From Centropus unirufus (lineage: Eukaryota; Chordata; Aves; Cuculiformes; Centropidae), in contig VYZI01000002.1 of assembly GCA_013397695.1 (NCBI GenBank), forward strand, positions 5,171,422 through 5,235,421: 64,000 bases of DNA. Reading direction: 5' to 3'. The notes below the pieces were generated by a model that did not search any database, was not told where the DNA came from, and was given only the letters and a program-made list of their open reading frames with translations. A program made the translations under genes and the position numbers. Below, piece after piece: positions 37,801-50,090 of this stretch (its first letter is position 1; each line of letters begins with the position of its first letter).

Positions 37801-40800
37801 CTTGCCCGGGATCTGGGGGACAGTTGGCACGAGCCCTCAGACTACAATTCAGGAGTTCCTGGCTCTCCTTTAAAGTGCACATTATCAACCTGCTCCTGTG
37901 CCCACAACCATCCATCAGCCCTGGACCTTGCTTATCCTGCAAGTAAATGTTTCTTGCCGAACTAAACTTCTGCCTCCTCATCCAGCCTCCAGATTTTAAA
38001 TACTTGAGCACCTTTAGCAAGTTTCTGTCCAACTTTGGCAACATCTATTGGAAGCAGGACAGGGCAAGTCAGCTGCCAAGGAGAAATTAATCACTTTGCT
38101 GCTGCCTCCCTCGTGTAATGGCAGAAATTCAAGCCTTTGGCTCCACTGGCAGCAGATCACATGCCATTTTCAGACCTCTTCAGCTCTCCTCTGCCACCTC
38201 TCTCACCCTCCCATCACTTGTAGATAAACTCAGGTTATTATTAACTGGTATTAGTGACAAAAAAATGCCTCTAGACTGAATTACTGTGATTGAACTACAT
38301 AGGGAGGCCATGCCAATGCTCCAGCTTCACTGTCATGGGACAGCCCCTGTCCCATGCAGAGAGGAGGGTGCCCTAGGATACTACTCACCAATTCCTCAAT
38401 TATTTCCAGTCTGTTTAAAAAACTAGGAACTTACTGACAAAGTTAAGCTGTAACAGAGACCACATCTCTAGCTGCTACTCAGCGAGCAAATGATGTTCCA
38501 CTGGCAAACAGAGATAAAGTACAATTCTGAATTCTGCTGCAAACCATTTTACTGGACAAGACAAGACAAATGCAGAACTTTTAGGAAACATATTATAGCT
38601 TTTTTTTTTTCAGAAAAAGCTTTATCATCATAACTGCATGTGTCCCTATTGTACACCAGGTTTTTCTGACCGCTGGTTCATATACCACTGTTAGGGTCTC
38701 TGGGGTTCTTTCGAAGGGGTCTATGGGAGTGGCTAGGAAAAGTTCCAGCTAAAAGGATTGATACTTCAGCACAAAAATTCATAAGTATATAAGATTTAAA
38801 AGTTTGAAACCCTCTGATATATAAGGTATGTACTACAGATATTGTAAACACTTTATATGTTTACCATTCAAAAGTTGCAGTGTGCTGGAACAGATGTTGC
38901 CTGTGGCATCTTAATTTAGTCTTCTGGCATGCTTTAATCAACTTTTCATTACATATTCACTTTTTTCCCTCACAAAGCTGCTGTTTTAAAATTATACAAA
39001 ATTAACCAATTCTGAAGTTGAGTTGAAGGCTTGTAAGGATGCTGACAATCATTCATTGGAGAACTCCTGACTTTGATTTTTTAACAATTCAGAAGGTGCG
39101 TACTCAGGATCTAATGAAATTGGATTTGTGGAACTTTTGACTTACCTTGAACCGGGAGAAGCGCTGGCAGAGTTCAGGCCAGTCCCATCTCCATAGAAGC
39201 TGCATCAACATTCCATGTCACCTGCTCTCTGGACCAAGACACATGATGTCAATAAAATGGAGAAAATCAAGAAAAGAAGAATAGAAGTATATTTTCAGTT
39301 CAAGATAAAGGTGTTTGGAACAAAATTAATTACATCACTATAACACCTGCAGAGAGGGAGTTCTCCAGTGTCTTCTTCACCAGTGGCATAAGTATGGGCC
39401 ACAGACAAAAGGGGCTGAGACCACTCATGCAGGACCCCGAATTCACCACAGTTTGTGTTCTTGAAATCTCATAAGATCCTCATAATAAGAACTTCAAAAT
39501 CAAGATTAACCCTCAATTTAGAAAGGCTTCAGTGAGCACGAATGTCATAAAGTGTTCTCTGTCACTCCTTTGTCCCCCGAGTCATGGACAACTTTGAAGT
39601 TGTCCATGCCCCAACAGCACAAGCACAAGAAGAGGTAACAGGCAGCCCAGGAGTCACAACAAAGCACAAGGTGCCTGTTTTTTCACATATCTGCCCAAAC
39701 TGTAAAGAAACCTGCCTTGATACAGTCATCAAACAGAGTGAAATGTGCTGGGTGTCTCTTTTTGCCAACACCAAAGTGCCCTGAAGACATTTTATGTCAG
39801 TTTTAATGCTCAGAATGAATTTTATCCACACAAATGAAAATCTGCCTTACATCTCTGTCTGCCACAGAAAAACTGATCAGAAAATAAAAACTGGCTGTTG
39901 CTTAGGTCATTTAACAGATGTAATTATGTGCAAACAGAATTATATGCTTGGTTCTATGGAAGTTCCAAGTTCAAAAAGCTAAGAAGGGTTACGCATAAAA
40001 TCAACTGGAAGAGGAAATTTAAACAGAAAAATATTAATGACAGTTGAAAAAGGCTTATGAAAATTTTCATAGGTGCTGAAAAAGACCATAATAAATAAAT
40101 CTTATTACATATAAATATATATACACTATATGTAAAATAATAATTAACTACAATAATAAACAAAAAGCTGTGATTAAGATGCCAACCTGCTTTAAAAAAA
40201 GAGATAAAACAACCATAAGAATATGGGTAATGATTTAAAAAGATTGAAAGCCAAGAGCAACAAACAAGTATCAGCTAAGCATTAAGAACTGTAGAAAGGT
40301 CAGCAGCAGAAGCAGAAATACTCAAGAAGTGAGCTCGAGGTACATAAGGTTAAACATATGGAAATGAACTGCTCCAGGTAACTTGTAGTCTCAAAGTGTT
40401 AAGACCTGGTGGAGAAGGTCATCTGACCTTTAATATTGTTTTTCACTAAAGTCATCATAAATTTCAGTTATCTGGAACAGAATTGCTGCTACCCCCATGA
40501 CTGCAAGCATAAATGTCCCAGCCTGCTGCATGGACAGAGACCGCAGGAGCACAGCACAAGAGCAGATGAAAGTCCTGAGTTTAAACTTATTATTAAGTTG
40601 AATAGAAGTTAGCAGCAAACACCAGGTTTATGAAAAGCAGATCATATCAAACAATGTTGACAACTCCTTAAAATTAGAAGTTTCATTGATAAAGGCCCCA
40701 GCATTGAGATAAGAATCCTGAATTGCTCTAAGACATTTAGCTCTGAGTCAAATAAGAAACAAGAGTGAAACTAAACCTAGCTTCATGCACATTGAGAAAG

Positions 40801-43800
40801 GAAGTTAGTTCTTTCATAAGCTTTTAGAGATAAGTGGAAATGGAGAGACAGCAATCTTTCTAGTGAGGTTTCTCTCAGGCTAGGTCATAACTCTGCACCA
40901 CTTCATATTTTAGCAAAATGAAAGAACGGTAAAATAATTTCAGATAAAGGACACACGTATTAAAAGAATATTGTAATGTATGGATAAGTAACCATTTTTG
41001 AAAGCAAAGGGAATCATCCCTGGGCTAAAAATGAGGGGAAATATAAGTTCAGGGAAGAGCTGGTGAGAAGGAGTTTGAGAATATATTCCCAGGGTGAGGA
41101 GTTTAGATCTCAATAGAAAAGGAAGAGCAGGCAGTTGGCAATTCACTCTTCAGCAATTTCTCCTTACAGGCCAAAGAAGTAGGAGGTGCTAAATAGACAA
41201 AGGTAGGAGAAAAGAAAAGTTTTGTCATTTGAGATCACTGCAAGAGAAACAAAATACTGCTTATAAGTAAATATATATATTGAGAAATTAAATCCAATCC
41301 CCCTCCATTAGAGGAAACCATTATCGTTGAGAGATTGGTGCCAGGCACTGGTCTGATGTAGTAGAGCACTGGTAGGTCTCTGGGAGATGCTCCTTAGAAA
41401 ACCTACTGACATTTGTACATATCCAACTCTCCCTCCCACAGGGAGAACCTGGCTCTGAAAACTCTTAGTTGACAAACAAGTATGTTGCTTGAAAAGTGCA
41501 AGAATCTTGGATGGAGTAAAGGGACGTGTTATTTGAGGAACAGATAGAAGTTTGAAAGAGTCTAAGCCGCCTTGGAAAGAGGTGCTAAGCAAAAGCTTTA
41601 AAAACCCAAGTAATTTAAAAGAAATATAATCTCCCAGGAAGGAAAAAAAAATCCAGACAAAACCATAAAACCCCCCAAAAGCATAGAAATGTGCACAGAT
41701 TTACCACAGCAATGATGCTGCCATCTGTAGCATACCTTCTCCGACATATATGAGAAGAGTACAACAAATCCTTGGGATGCTGGACTGTGAAAAAAATCCC
41801 ATCCACAAACTGCCTGTCTAAAGCATCAAGCTTGTAAAAAGTGCCCAGTGGACATGATATAAAAAAAAAATCTTGTAAGAGTTTGAGCAATAGAATCTGG
41901 AGCCCTAAAAGTAAGTGGCTACAGCAGCGAGTGGAAAACAAAGTTGTTCACAGATGTCCTGAAGGATGATATTGGCACAGTCTTCTTACAACCATGTAGC
42001 CAAAACTAGAAGCCAGAGAGCTTTCTGCTTCTCTGCAGGTGTTATTTCAAAAAACCACCTTGCACGGGTACACTCATCTAGGGAAGGAGGCAGCGCACTT
42101 AGTGAGGGCACCAAAAGGTTCATGCATTGACTGCAGCCCCTGGTAACTGAAACAAACCACGAAACGTTGCTGTCATTTCTGAAGGGCCCTGGCAAACCTC
42201 GCTTCACCACAAAAATACGAAGCTTATTTTTCAGCTTCAGATGTACAATTTGCAAACTGAATGCAAACCTCAAAAAACTTGGTTGTTGCAGATACTCCAT
42301 AACGAGTTAGAAAAATGCTGTAAAGAAAAGACAGGAGCCAGATATCTATCAGATCAAAACCAACAACTGCTACAGCTCACATTTAATGAGAACCGTGATT
42401 TTGAGAGTTACTGCTAAAGGTACAACCTGGCAGGCAAGGTTTAGGACTTTTGGCCCTATTTTCAGTTCAAAGAAATCATCCCATAATCTGAAAAGAAACA
42501 AAAAAAATATATTTAAAGGCATGAAGATGGTTCACCCTGAAATGCCATGGGAAGGTATTTTAAAAGTGTGAAAGACGCTTCTTTGGAGATTTATCAGTCC
42601 AAGAAAAACAGAGTCACCAGAGATGGTGAGGTTTTGTCGCATTAAACAAGTAAACTGAAAAGGCCATCCATTGATAGCGCCTTTTTTGTTGGTTTTCTTC
42701 CAAAAAATCATCATCCCCAGATTCAACTCTTGTCTCTTCTTTATTCTTCCTACACAGCTGCCCCATGCCAAGGGCATGAAGGTAACCCTGAGCAGTGAAT
42801 GAGGTGGGAAGGATGGGCAGGACGGGTTCTGTAGGCTCAGCTCAGCTGATACAATGGATGCATTCTGAACACAAGCAGATTTACCTGCTAGCTTTGCCTG
42901 AATCCCCAGCATGTCTGTTCAGTTTTCCAAAACTCTGTGATTTATGAAGTCTTCAAAAGTTGCTTCTTCAAATACTTTTTTATTGGCAGAAACAATGAGT
43001 TTCTTTTCTTTTTAACTTTCCCTCATCTGGAGAAGAGTATGGACAGAAAACCATCTCCTGGAAAGTACGAGCTGAGAATGGCAAGCCTGAAGGATGCCAC
43101 CAGCATGAAGATCAGCACAAACAGTGATACCTTCCTACAGTTCTTCCCAGCCAAACCAACTTGCAGAGTAAAATGTCTAACTCACTTACAAAAAAATGTT
43201 CCTCTTTGCAAGCAGTTGCAATGTGCCATGAAGGGGACGTAACTGTTCTTTCTTAAAAAAAAAAAGAAAAGACTGACTGTTTCAATTTATATAGGTCAAC
43301 ACCAGTGGGACTTTCTTGGAGGGAAAGAAACTTTCTGTGCACTGAATATTTACCTCCTTTGAGGTAGCAGCAAATTAAGTGTTTACCCCTTCAAGTAGCA
43401 ACAGGAGCCAATACACCTGTTCCTTCCAGATTGTCCCTGCTTTTTTTGGCATATGATACCCTGAAAATGACGCTGGTGATTTGCTGTGGGAGGGCCAGGA
43501 GGTTTGATAAAATAGGCTGAAGTATTTGTTTCTCGTGGAAAAAGAGTAACAGGTCATAGTTGTGCTGGCTAACAGGGTATAATCCTCGTTGCTGCGTTTT
43601 ATTGTTTTTGGTGAAATTGGTGAAATCTATTGAAATTAGATTAAAGAAAAACTGAGGAAAGGCGTATAAAAATAAACATGCCACATGCATTTATGAACAA
43701 AGCCATAAATCCTGCATGACTGCATCTTTCCCCATGTGGTGATAGCTTCAGGGAAACACTACCCATGGCCTGATCCATTGCCGTCCTGTGGACCACCCAC

Positions 43801-44942
43801 ACCCTAGTTCACACCTCTGAGGCCAAAAGGGGGATGGATCAGGATGGTGGGACTGGCCAAGGGAAGTAAAACCCTGTCCCTAAGGAGCCATGTGCAAATC
43901 TGTGTCCCCTCCCAGTGCAAAAACAGTAGGGAGGGACCAAGGAGTGGAGACAGCAGGAGAGTGAAAGCACTTATGAACATCTGTATTTCTGCCGCAGCAT
44001 TTTGTACTAGGAGTTACTAGACCCCAGGATCTGGCAGATGAAATTCACTGTATTTGCATATATAGGAAGCCACATCTGGGTGAAAACTTTGCCTGTAAAA
44101 ATGTTGGTTTGGTGGGGGGGAACACACACAATTAAAACCTGAAGGTTTAATTCGCAGCCCTGTGAAAAAAAATCATTGCTTTACTCAGTATCAGTCAAAA
44201 AAATGCCTTCAGTTTCAGAAATGGTGCTAGGGTGTGCAGGCAACCCAGCTCAGTTCTAACCAAAGTAATCTGCAGAGTGAAGACACAGATTTAAAAACAT
44301 AAAGGGTTTATGCAAAGGAGCTAGACTGAAAGGTGGATTGAAATTCCCTTTTTACCCAGCAGTCGTCACATGCCTCCTAATCCCTTTGGCGTGCAAAGTG
44401 CCTCAGCCCTCTCTAGAGAGGGGGAAATGGTGGCTTGTCCTCCAGGCACATCGGCACCCGATGGAGGTACAGTGTTCATCCTGCAACAGGCAACACCCTG
44501 ACCAGAGAAACAGCTTAGACCAGCAAAAAAAAAAGTCGTTTCGCTGGTAGGAATTAAACCAGTTCACTGAACAGATTACATTATAACAACAACAAAAAGG
44601 CCTTTTGATGGTAGGACTGAACTCACAGTAGGGATTTTGCTGTCGTAATTATACCATTGCCATGCCAGCAAAACTTTTTAAGTACAGACCAACTCCCTGT
44701 GTTTTCATCTTTTCAGTTAAAAAGATTACACAGAGGCAGAAGTTATGAAACAGGCTGGCAGCAGGCATGGGTACCTATGTTGGCCCCTTAGAAAGCCCCT
44801 TGTCTTGCAATGAAGGCTCACGGGGACAACTTCCCTGAGGAATCGCAGTGATGCATCACCTCCAGGCGCATGCTGAGGGACTGGAGGTCATGGTCCAAGG
44901 GTTGTGTTTAGGCTGCAAATGTTATTTTGATGAAGCTTTGGG

Positions 44943-44970
44943 TCTTTTTTTCTTTCTTTTTTTTTTTTTT
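44943..44970. repeat. Pyrimidine/poly-T tract
   Basis: A run of T broken by two C's, ending in fifteen or so T's before gagtacc. It is low-complexity sequence. No LINE body was recognised next to it. Confidence 0.75.
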
Positions 44971-45446
44971 GAGTACCTGTTTTGAAATGTTTGCAGTTAT
45001 TGTGTTAATCAAGCTTGAGGGTTTTTAATTGTTTGGAAGGGATTTTGCTGCTTGCACTGTGGCGAAATGGTATGCACATGCAGATATAATCAAATTGTAA
45101 TCCTTCAGGAAAATCTGATGTTCAAGTGCTCACTATTCTGGATGTGCCAATTCCGTAGCATACATCCTTTTTATATATAATGCAATGCAAGGCTCAGATA
45201 CTCAAGACATATTTAAAGAGGAAAAAAAAGAGGGTGGAACTCCTTGGCAACAGCTCTAATCCCTTTGAAGGTTCCTGCGTCTGCTGAGTCAGGCCCTCCC
45301 TCCCTATGTTGTAGTTTACAATCAGCCACTGAGTCACAGCAAACTCCTGGCTTCACTATTTCATGAACTTCCGCAGCATATTTTTAGGGTTTGGGTCCTT
45401 TTAGTTAACTATCTCTTTTGTTGCTGTTGCTTAATTAAAAATAAAT

Positions 45447-45456
45447 NNNNNNNNNN
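45447..45456. other. Assembly gap (10 N)
   Basis: Ten unknown bases lie between 'attaaaaataaat' and 'tgatctccgagctc'. The true gap length is unknown, since 10 N is usually a placeholder. Composition changes from AT-rich before the gap to more mixed after it, so sequence may be missing. Confidence 0.99.
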
Positions 45457-48400
45457 TGATCTCCGAGCTCTAAGCCCAATTTCGGGAAACCTGTCCTCAA
45501 AAATGCACTCCTACCACAAAATATTCTTCACTCCTTGTGAAGTCCTTGGAGGATGAGAAGGGTCCACGGAGATGCGAAGCACTTTGCAGACAAGCCATGG
45601 GATCCCCATGGGAGGCATCTGGAGGAAGGATTGCATTAGCAGTGCTCTCTGCCCCAGAGGACAGACCTTGCTCCCCAGCAGACTAATTAGTCAGGGTGGA
45701 GCACCATTCTGATATACATCCGTGCTAGCATGGGTATCTTTCTACAGCACTTCTCAGTGTCAAGCAGACACAGCAATGTGGCCCGGAGCCAGTCACCAAT
45801 CCTATCTAATTTCCTCATCCAAAAATTGATGATGCAGCCTGCCTGCCAGCAGAAACTCCCATTGTGAAACTGAACTTGCTGATATTTGCAAAACGTTTAA
45901 AGGTGTGGCTTAGTGGGAAAAAGTGTTTTAAAACTCCAAGTAGATCATAGGAGCAAATCCACTTCTGATTCCTGTGGAGAAACACCAGTGAGCAGCATTT
46001 CCTATGCACAGGGTCAAGCTAGGACTCCTCTTTAATCAGGTTAACTCAGATATCTTTTCAAGCCCTGCTAACTATTTAAATCCCATCTACCCACAAAAAC
46101 CTGCAGCCCTGCTGTGGTGGAGCTGTTGACTCATGTTTTGTGGTGGGACAGGGGGGTACACCACACCTAGCTGCAGCCGTAACCTATGTGGACAGGTAGT
46201 AGACCCTTGGGAATGCGGTAGAGCATCTTCCAGCATGTCCACATCCTGCCATGGTGAGTGCCAAGCCCATGGAGAAATCCCAGAGGAGTTTCCTGGGAGG
46301 AATTAATGTGCTGCGTTAGGTGGGAGCTGCTCCAGCCACCACACAACGTGCCACTAGAAACCTCAGGAGAGCACAGTGCAGGCACGGACACCAAGACACT
46401 TGGGTTTCCCAGGAAACACCTCTATCATTCTTAGGTTTGCCCAACGTGAAGGGATTAGTTCCAGATAATTCTGCATCAAAATATGCTCTGCATTAACCTG
46501 AGCCAGGCAACTGAAACCAAGACGGCTGCTTCATGAGAATGTTAGAGGGGAAATGCGGAAGAAATGCAATGTGACTGTTCACGGACGAATGATTTCTGTC
46601 TTTTATTCAAAACGTTTCTGAAGTTTAATATCAGCATCGACAAACTTAGCTATTAAGATCTCCTTCACTCATCCGCAGTGTACCTATCTCTAGGCAGAAC
46701 TTGATACCTGCTTAACAGTGCAGAGCAAATTTACAGGACAGCTTAAGGTAGGAAATAATGAATACCGCCTCAGCAACTGATAGCACAGGATAATTGTGAG
46801 TAGCTACAGGCTGCCACACTGAAATGCACAATAATATGTAAGTGCTGAGGCTGTTACTGTTTAAATAAATAGAAAAATCACAAATGTTCAAAAGTTGAAA
46901 ATAGTTCTGTTAATTAAGTCACTTCCACTTCACTGAGATTATCTAGTCTTTAAAAAAAAATAAATCTTAACCCCTATTTCTTAAAATGTAATTTTGTGGA
47001 ATTCCTTCCTATTTTTTCCCACATTGTTCTGTAAGTTTCTTTTATTTCTATGCATATGACATGATATCTAAGGTAGGAGTTTTTTTCATTATTGTATTTT
47101 CTGCAATTTTTCAGCATTTATCCAGCTTTGGAAATGCTACATAATGTTAAGCTAAAATGAAAAATATGTATGTTTTAAAAAAAAATCTAAACTTCAAACT
47201 TGTATGCAATGTCTTTTAGTGATAGAGAGGCATGAAGGAAGAGCAGAACTTATAAAAGCTAATATTTTAACACTAGATTTATATTTCAGCGAAAATGCCT
47301 AAAATCTGAAAAAGTCCAGCATTTCATTGAAGGTTTTGATCTCTAAAGATGTACATTTTCATTGAAAAAGATCTAAAGAGAAGCATTGAACTTGCACTGA
47401 AACTGAACTTGCTCTGAAAACAATGATGTTTATTGCTGAGGGGATGGGAATTAAATACAGTCATGTTTACTGAGGAGCTGACTCCAAGGGGGCAAGGTCA
47501 TAATTTACACATAATTACTGGTTTGCACTATCGTTTAACCACTACTGAGATAAATATGTTTTTCTTCCTTGCCTCTTCCTGTGCAAAAGTAGTATTCAGC
47601 ACACTTATTATGCATTAGCTGTTCTTATGCAAATCATAGTTTTCTGTGGTTTGTGATTCAATAATAAACATTACCATCAAAAATGAGGTCTCCATCTAGA
47701 GAAAGCTCTGTATTTTTCGCTATTTTCAGTTAGTAAGAATGTGCCATCAGCACCTAATTAGAGACATACATGCTATGACAAACAAACATGTAAATATGAT
47801 TGACTACAGTAAACCAGGAATATTTTAAACGTGGGGTGTGTCTGCCTTTGTATAGCATGTACAGTCACACCAGACTCCTTTGTACCAACTCATACAAAAA
47901 ATACCCAGTCAAGTATTCTGGGTGAGCCTATAAATAATTCTTATTTCCCAAGTCTGGGGAATATATGCTTCTTGGATAACGTTTGAGGAATTTGAGTCAA
48001 GATTTTTCAGAACTGGTAAAGGCTTTTGCTTGTTTTATTAGTGCCCACTTTGGAAACACGGGGTGTTCAGAAAGAGCTGAGCATCCCCTACACTGGCAGT
48101 CAGACCTCAGCAGAGGGAAAAGTTGGGTGCTGTGGAAAAGAGGATCTCAAACTCACTAATCATAGTAGAAGCTTGTCCTCTACATCAAAGCTATTTTAGA
48201 AGTAGTAAGACTTTGTGCTCTCAGCATTTGATGGTGGCATATCAAACACTCCAGCTAGAATAAAGCTATAGGTATTGGCATCAGGTTTTGATGTGTCAAG
48301 GGCTGAGATCCTGCAGGCCACCTATTCAGCCACAGCTCTTCCCAGCTCAAATTAACCATGATGGTCTATCCAGAACTATTTGAGTGCCAAGCCCATAATT

Positions 48401-49473
48401 CCACAACTAGTTTGAAAAATGTTAACAAAGTGCTTGCTGCCTCACTCATATCTTCAAGTTTTGTTCTGAACTCTTGCTTTCAAGAAAAACACAAGTTTTG
48501 AAATGGGTGTGGGTTCCTGGGCCTGCACTCGCTGCTCCTCAGCAACCTGCGTGCTGGTTCGTGGAACGCACCCAAACCCTGAGCTTCACACCCAAAGCCA
48601 CCTATGCCTCAAAATTCAGAGGGCAGGTAGTTCTCCTGGGCTACCCAAGCTTCTTGGCTCAACAGTCAACATTTTCATCACTCCTACAACTTGTATTCAT
48701 AGAGAATTTCTAGAGATGGGGTTAGTTTCAAGCTGGAGTGAAATAAATTTCCAGTTTCTCTACAAGACAGAATTCTATTCTCTGTGCAGCTCTGAAAGGC
48801 TGATTGTGGGTGAGCCGGTGCAACCCTCCTATTCTTCTCTGGCTGCTTGTGCCAAGGGCAGAGTACTGTGGGGGTTATTCAGATGGGGCATTCCAGAGCA
48901 TCTGCCTTTATGCAGACTGGTGAGATAGGAGGATGGGTGATCATTCAGATATGCCCAAGCTGTCCTTCCTGTCTTCTGGGAGGAGAATCATGCCAGAACC
49001 TGCACAGTCTGACAGCCACCTCCACACCACACGTGAACGAGGTCCCCCCCGGTTGTATATCTGGTACAAGCTGGGCTGCACACAGATAGCTAATTGGCCA
49101 GATACACATAAAAAAATAAGTCCTGGATCCTTGATGCTAGAAACTCATAAGGAAAGACTTGTGCAACCTTAATTCAGCCCTCTTCTAATCTCCAATTACA
49201 AAATCACATACTGCATTTTCCATGAGACCCTACCTTATTCAGTTCACGGAATAGATGGTGTTCACATAATGAGCAGCTATTCAATATTTTATTTTCTTCT
49301 CACTCAGTGTGTTGCCCGAGGCCTGATTTACTACGTGTAATTCAAATCTAGCTGTGCAGCTGAAATTATTAATTTCAGTGCAGCTTTTTTCCTTTGGTAC
49401 TCATCCTCACAGTACTCCTGAGTGCTACATAAACAGTAAATATTATATTTTCATAATACCACAGTAAGGGTGT
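45457..49473. other. Unique noncoding sequence
   Basis: Nothing supported was found. The 141-codon plus-strand ORF at 48,503-48,928 lacks any domain and is overlapped by other frames. An octamer ATGCAAAT is at 47,627-47,634. Confidence 0.55.
49360..49378. repeat. Short perfect inverted repeat (8-bp arms)
   Basis: CTGAAATT and AATTTCAG flank a 3-base centre, and GTGCAG/TGCAGC strings sit outside on both sides. It could form a small hairpin. It lies about 100 bp from a MIR remnant but is not clearly part of it. Confidence 0.6.
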
Positions 49474-49580
49474 TTTCACAATACCCTTGAGTGATTAAAT
49501 GGGGAGGAGGGGTAGTATTATTCGCTGTATTTCACAGGTGCATAGGAGAGGCAGAGAGAATAAAGTCTAAAGAATCAAAA
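49474..49580 (-). repeat. MIR-type SINE remnant
   Basis: The plus strand shows 'tcacaatacccttgagtgat', then 'gtagtattattcgctgtatt' and 'tcacaggtgcataggagagg' followed by cagagagaataaag. This follows the MIR complement (cctcacaacaaccctatgag, gtattattatccccatttta, cagatgaggaaactgaggca and cagagaggttaagt). Upstream sequence from about 49,400 may belong to the same element, but the match is too weak to include. Confidence 0.55.
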
Positions 49581-49789
49581 AATTGGGGCACCTCCTCGAC
49601 AATTTGAGTCTCAACTTTTCAAATTTCTTCATGTAATAAAAAATATTCGTATACAGAATATTTGAGGCAGGATTCCCATTGAGTCAACCTGCATCCGTCA
49701 GTGTTCAGGGACAGAGAGGACCTTCTAAGCCAAGGACTACTGCCCTGCTATCATAGCCGACTTTTTAATAATCTTATCAAATTTGACTG

Positions 49790-50090
49790 AGTAGGAATTT
49801 GGTTCCGGGAGTTCCTATTAAAAAGCTGAGAACTCTCTCTTCTGATAGTTCAAAACCATTTTCTAATTTTCAGGCTAAATTTATTCATAGCCAGATTATA
49901 TTCATTTATTCTTATGCCAACATTGTCCTTCACCTTAAATAGTTCCTTTCCCTCTCTGGCATTTGCCTCTGCTGATAAATTTAGAGCAAGCAATCACATT
50001 TTTTTCCTGCTCGGCATTTGTCTTGAGGAGCTAAATGAGCTACGCTCCCTAAGCTGTCTCTCTCAAATTAAGCTGCCAGGTCGCCCGCTC
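49790..50090 (-). mobile_element. Old CR1-type LINE fragment (ORF2 C-terminus / 3' region)
   Basis: Plus-strand strings such as 'ctaaatttattcatagccag' (49,875 on) and 'atgccaacattgtccttcac' (49,914 on) line up in order with the reverse complement of an amniote CR1 ORF2 C-terminal region. 'cttaaatagttcctttccct' (49,934 on) continues the same alignment. The corresponding minus-strand protein segment in the family reads roughly from the post-RT region to a short 3' UTR. Later pieces near 50,030-50,065 (gagctaaatgagctacgctc) match the section usually reading 'aggctaaacaagccaagctc'. The copy is old, frame-disrupted and without a preserved tail. Confidence 0.65.

Larger units (their letters stand above)
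36481..45446. other. Mostly unique noncoding sequence
   Basis: Apart from the repeat core at 37,764, only weak signals were seen. These are a possible hAT-like terminal region near 38,655-38,760 and a small exon-like segment at 39,146-39,211 (minus). ORFs up to 126 codons have no family features. Confidence 0.5.

Noticed and set aside
48503..48928. 141-codon plus-strand ORF
   Set aside because: The translation has no recognisable fold or motif, and two other plus-strand frames are also open across it. Treated as chance.
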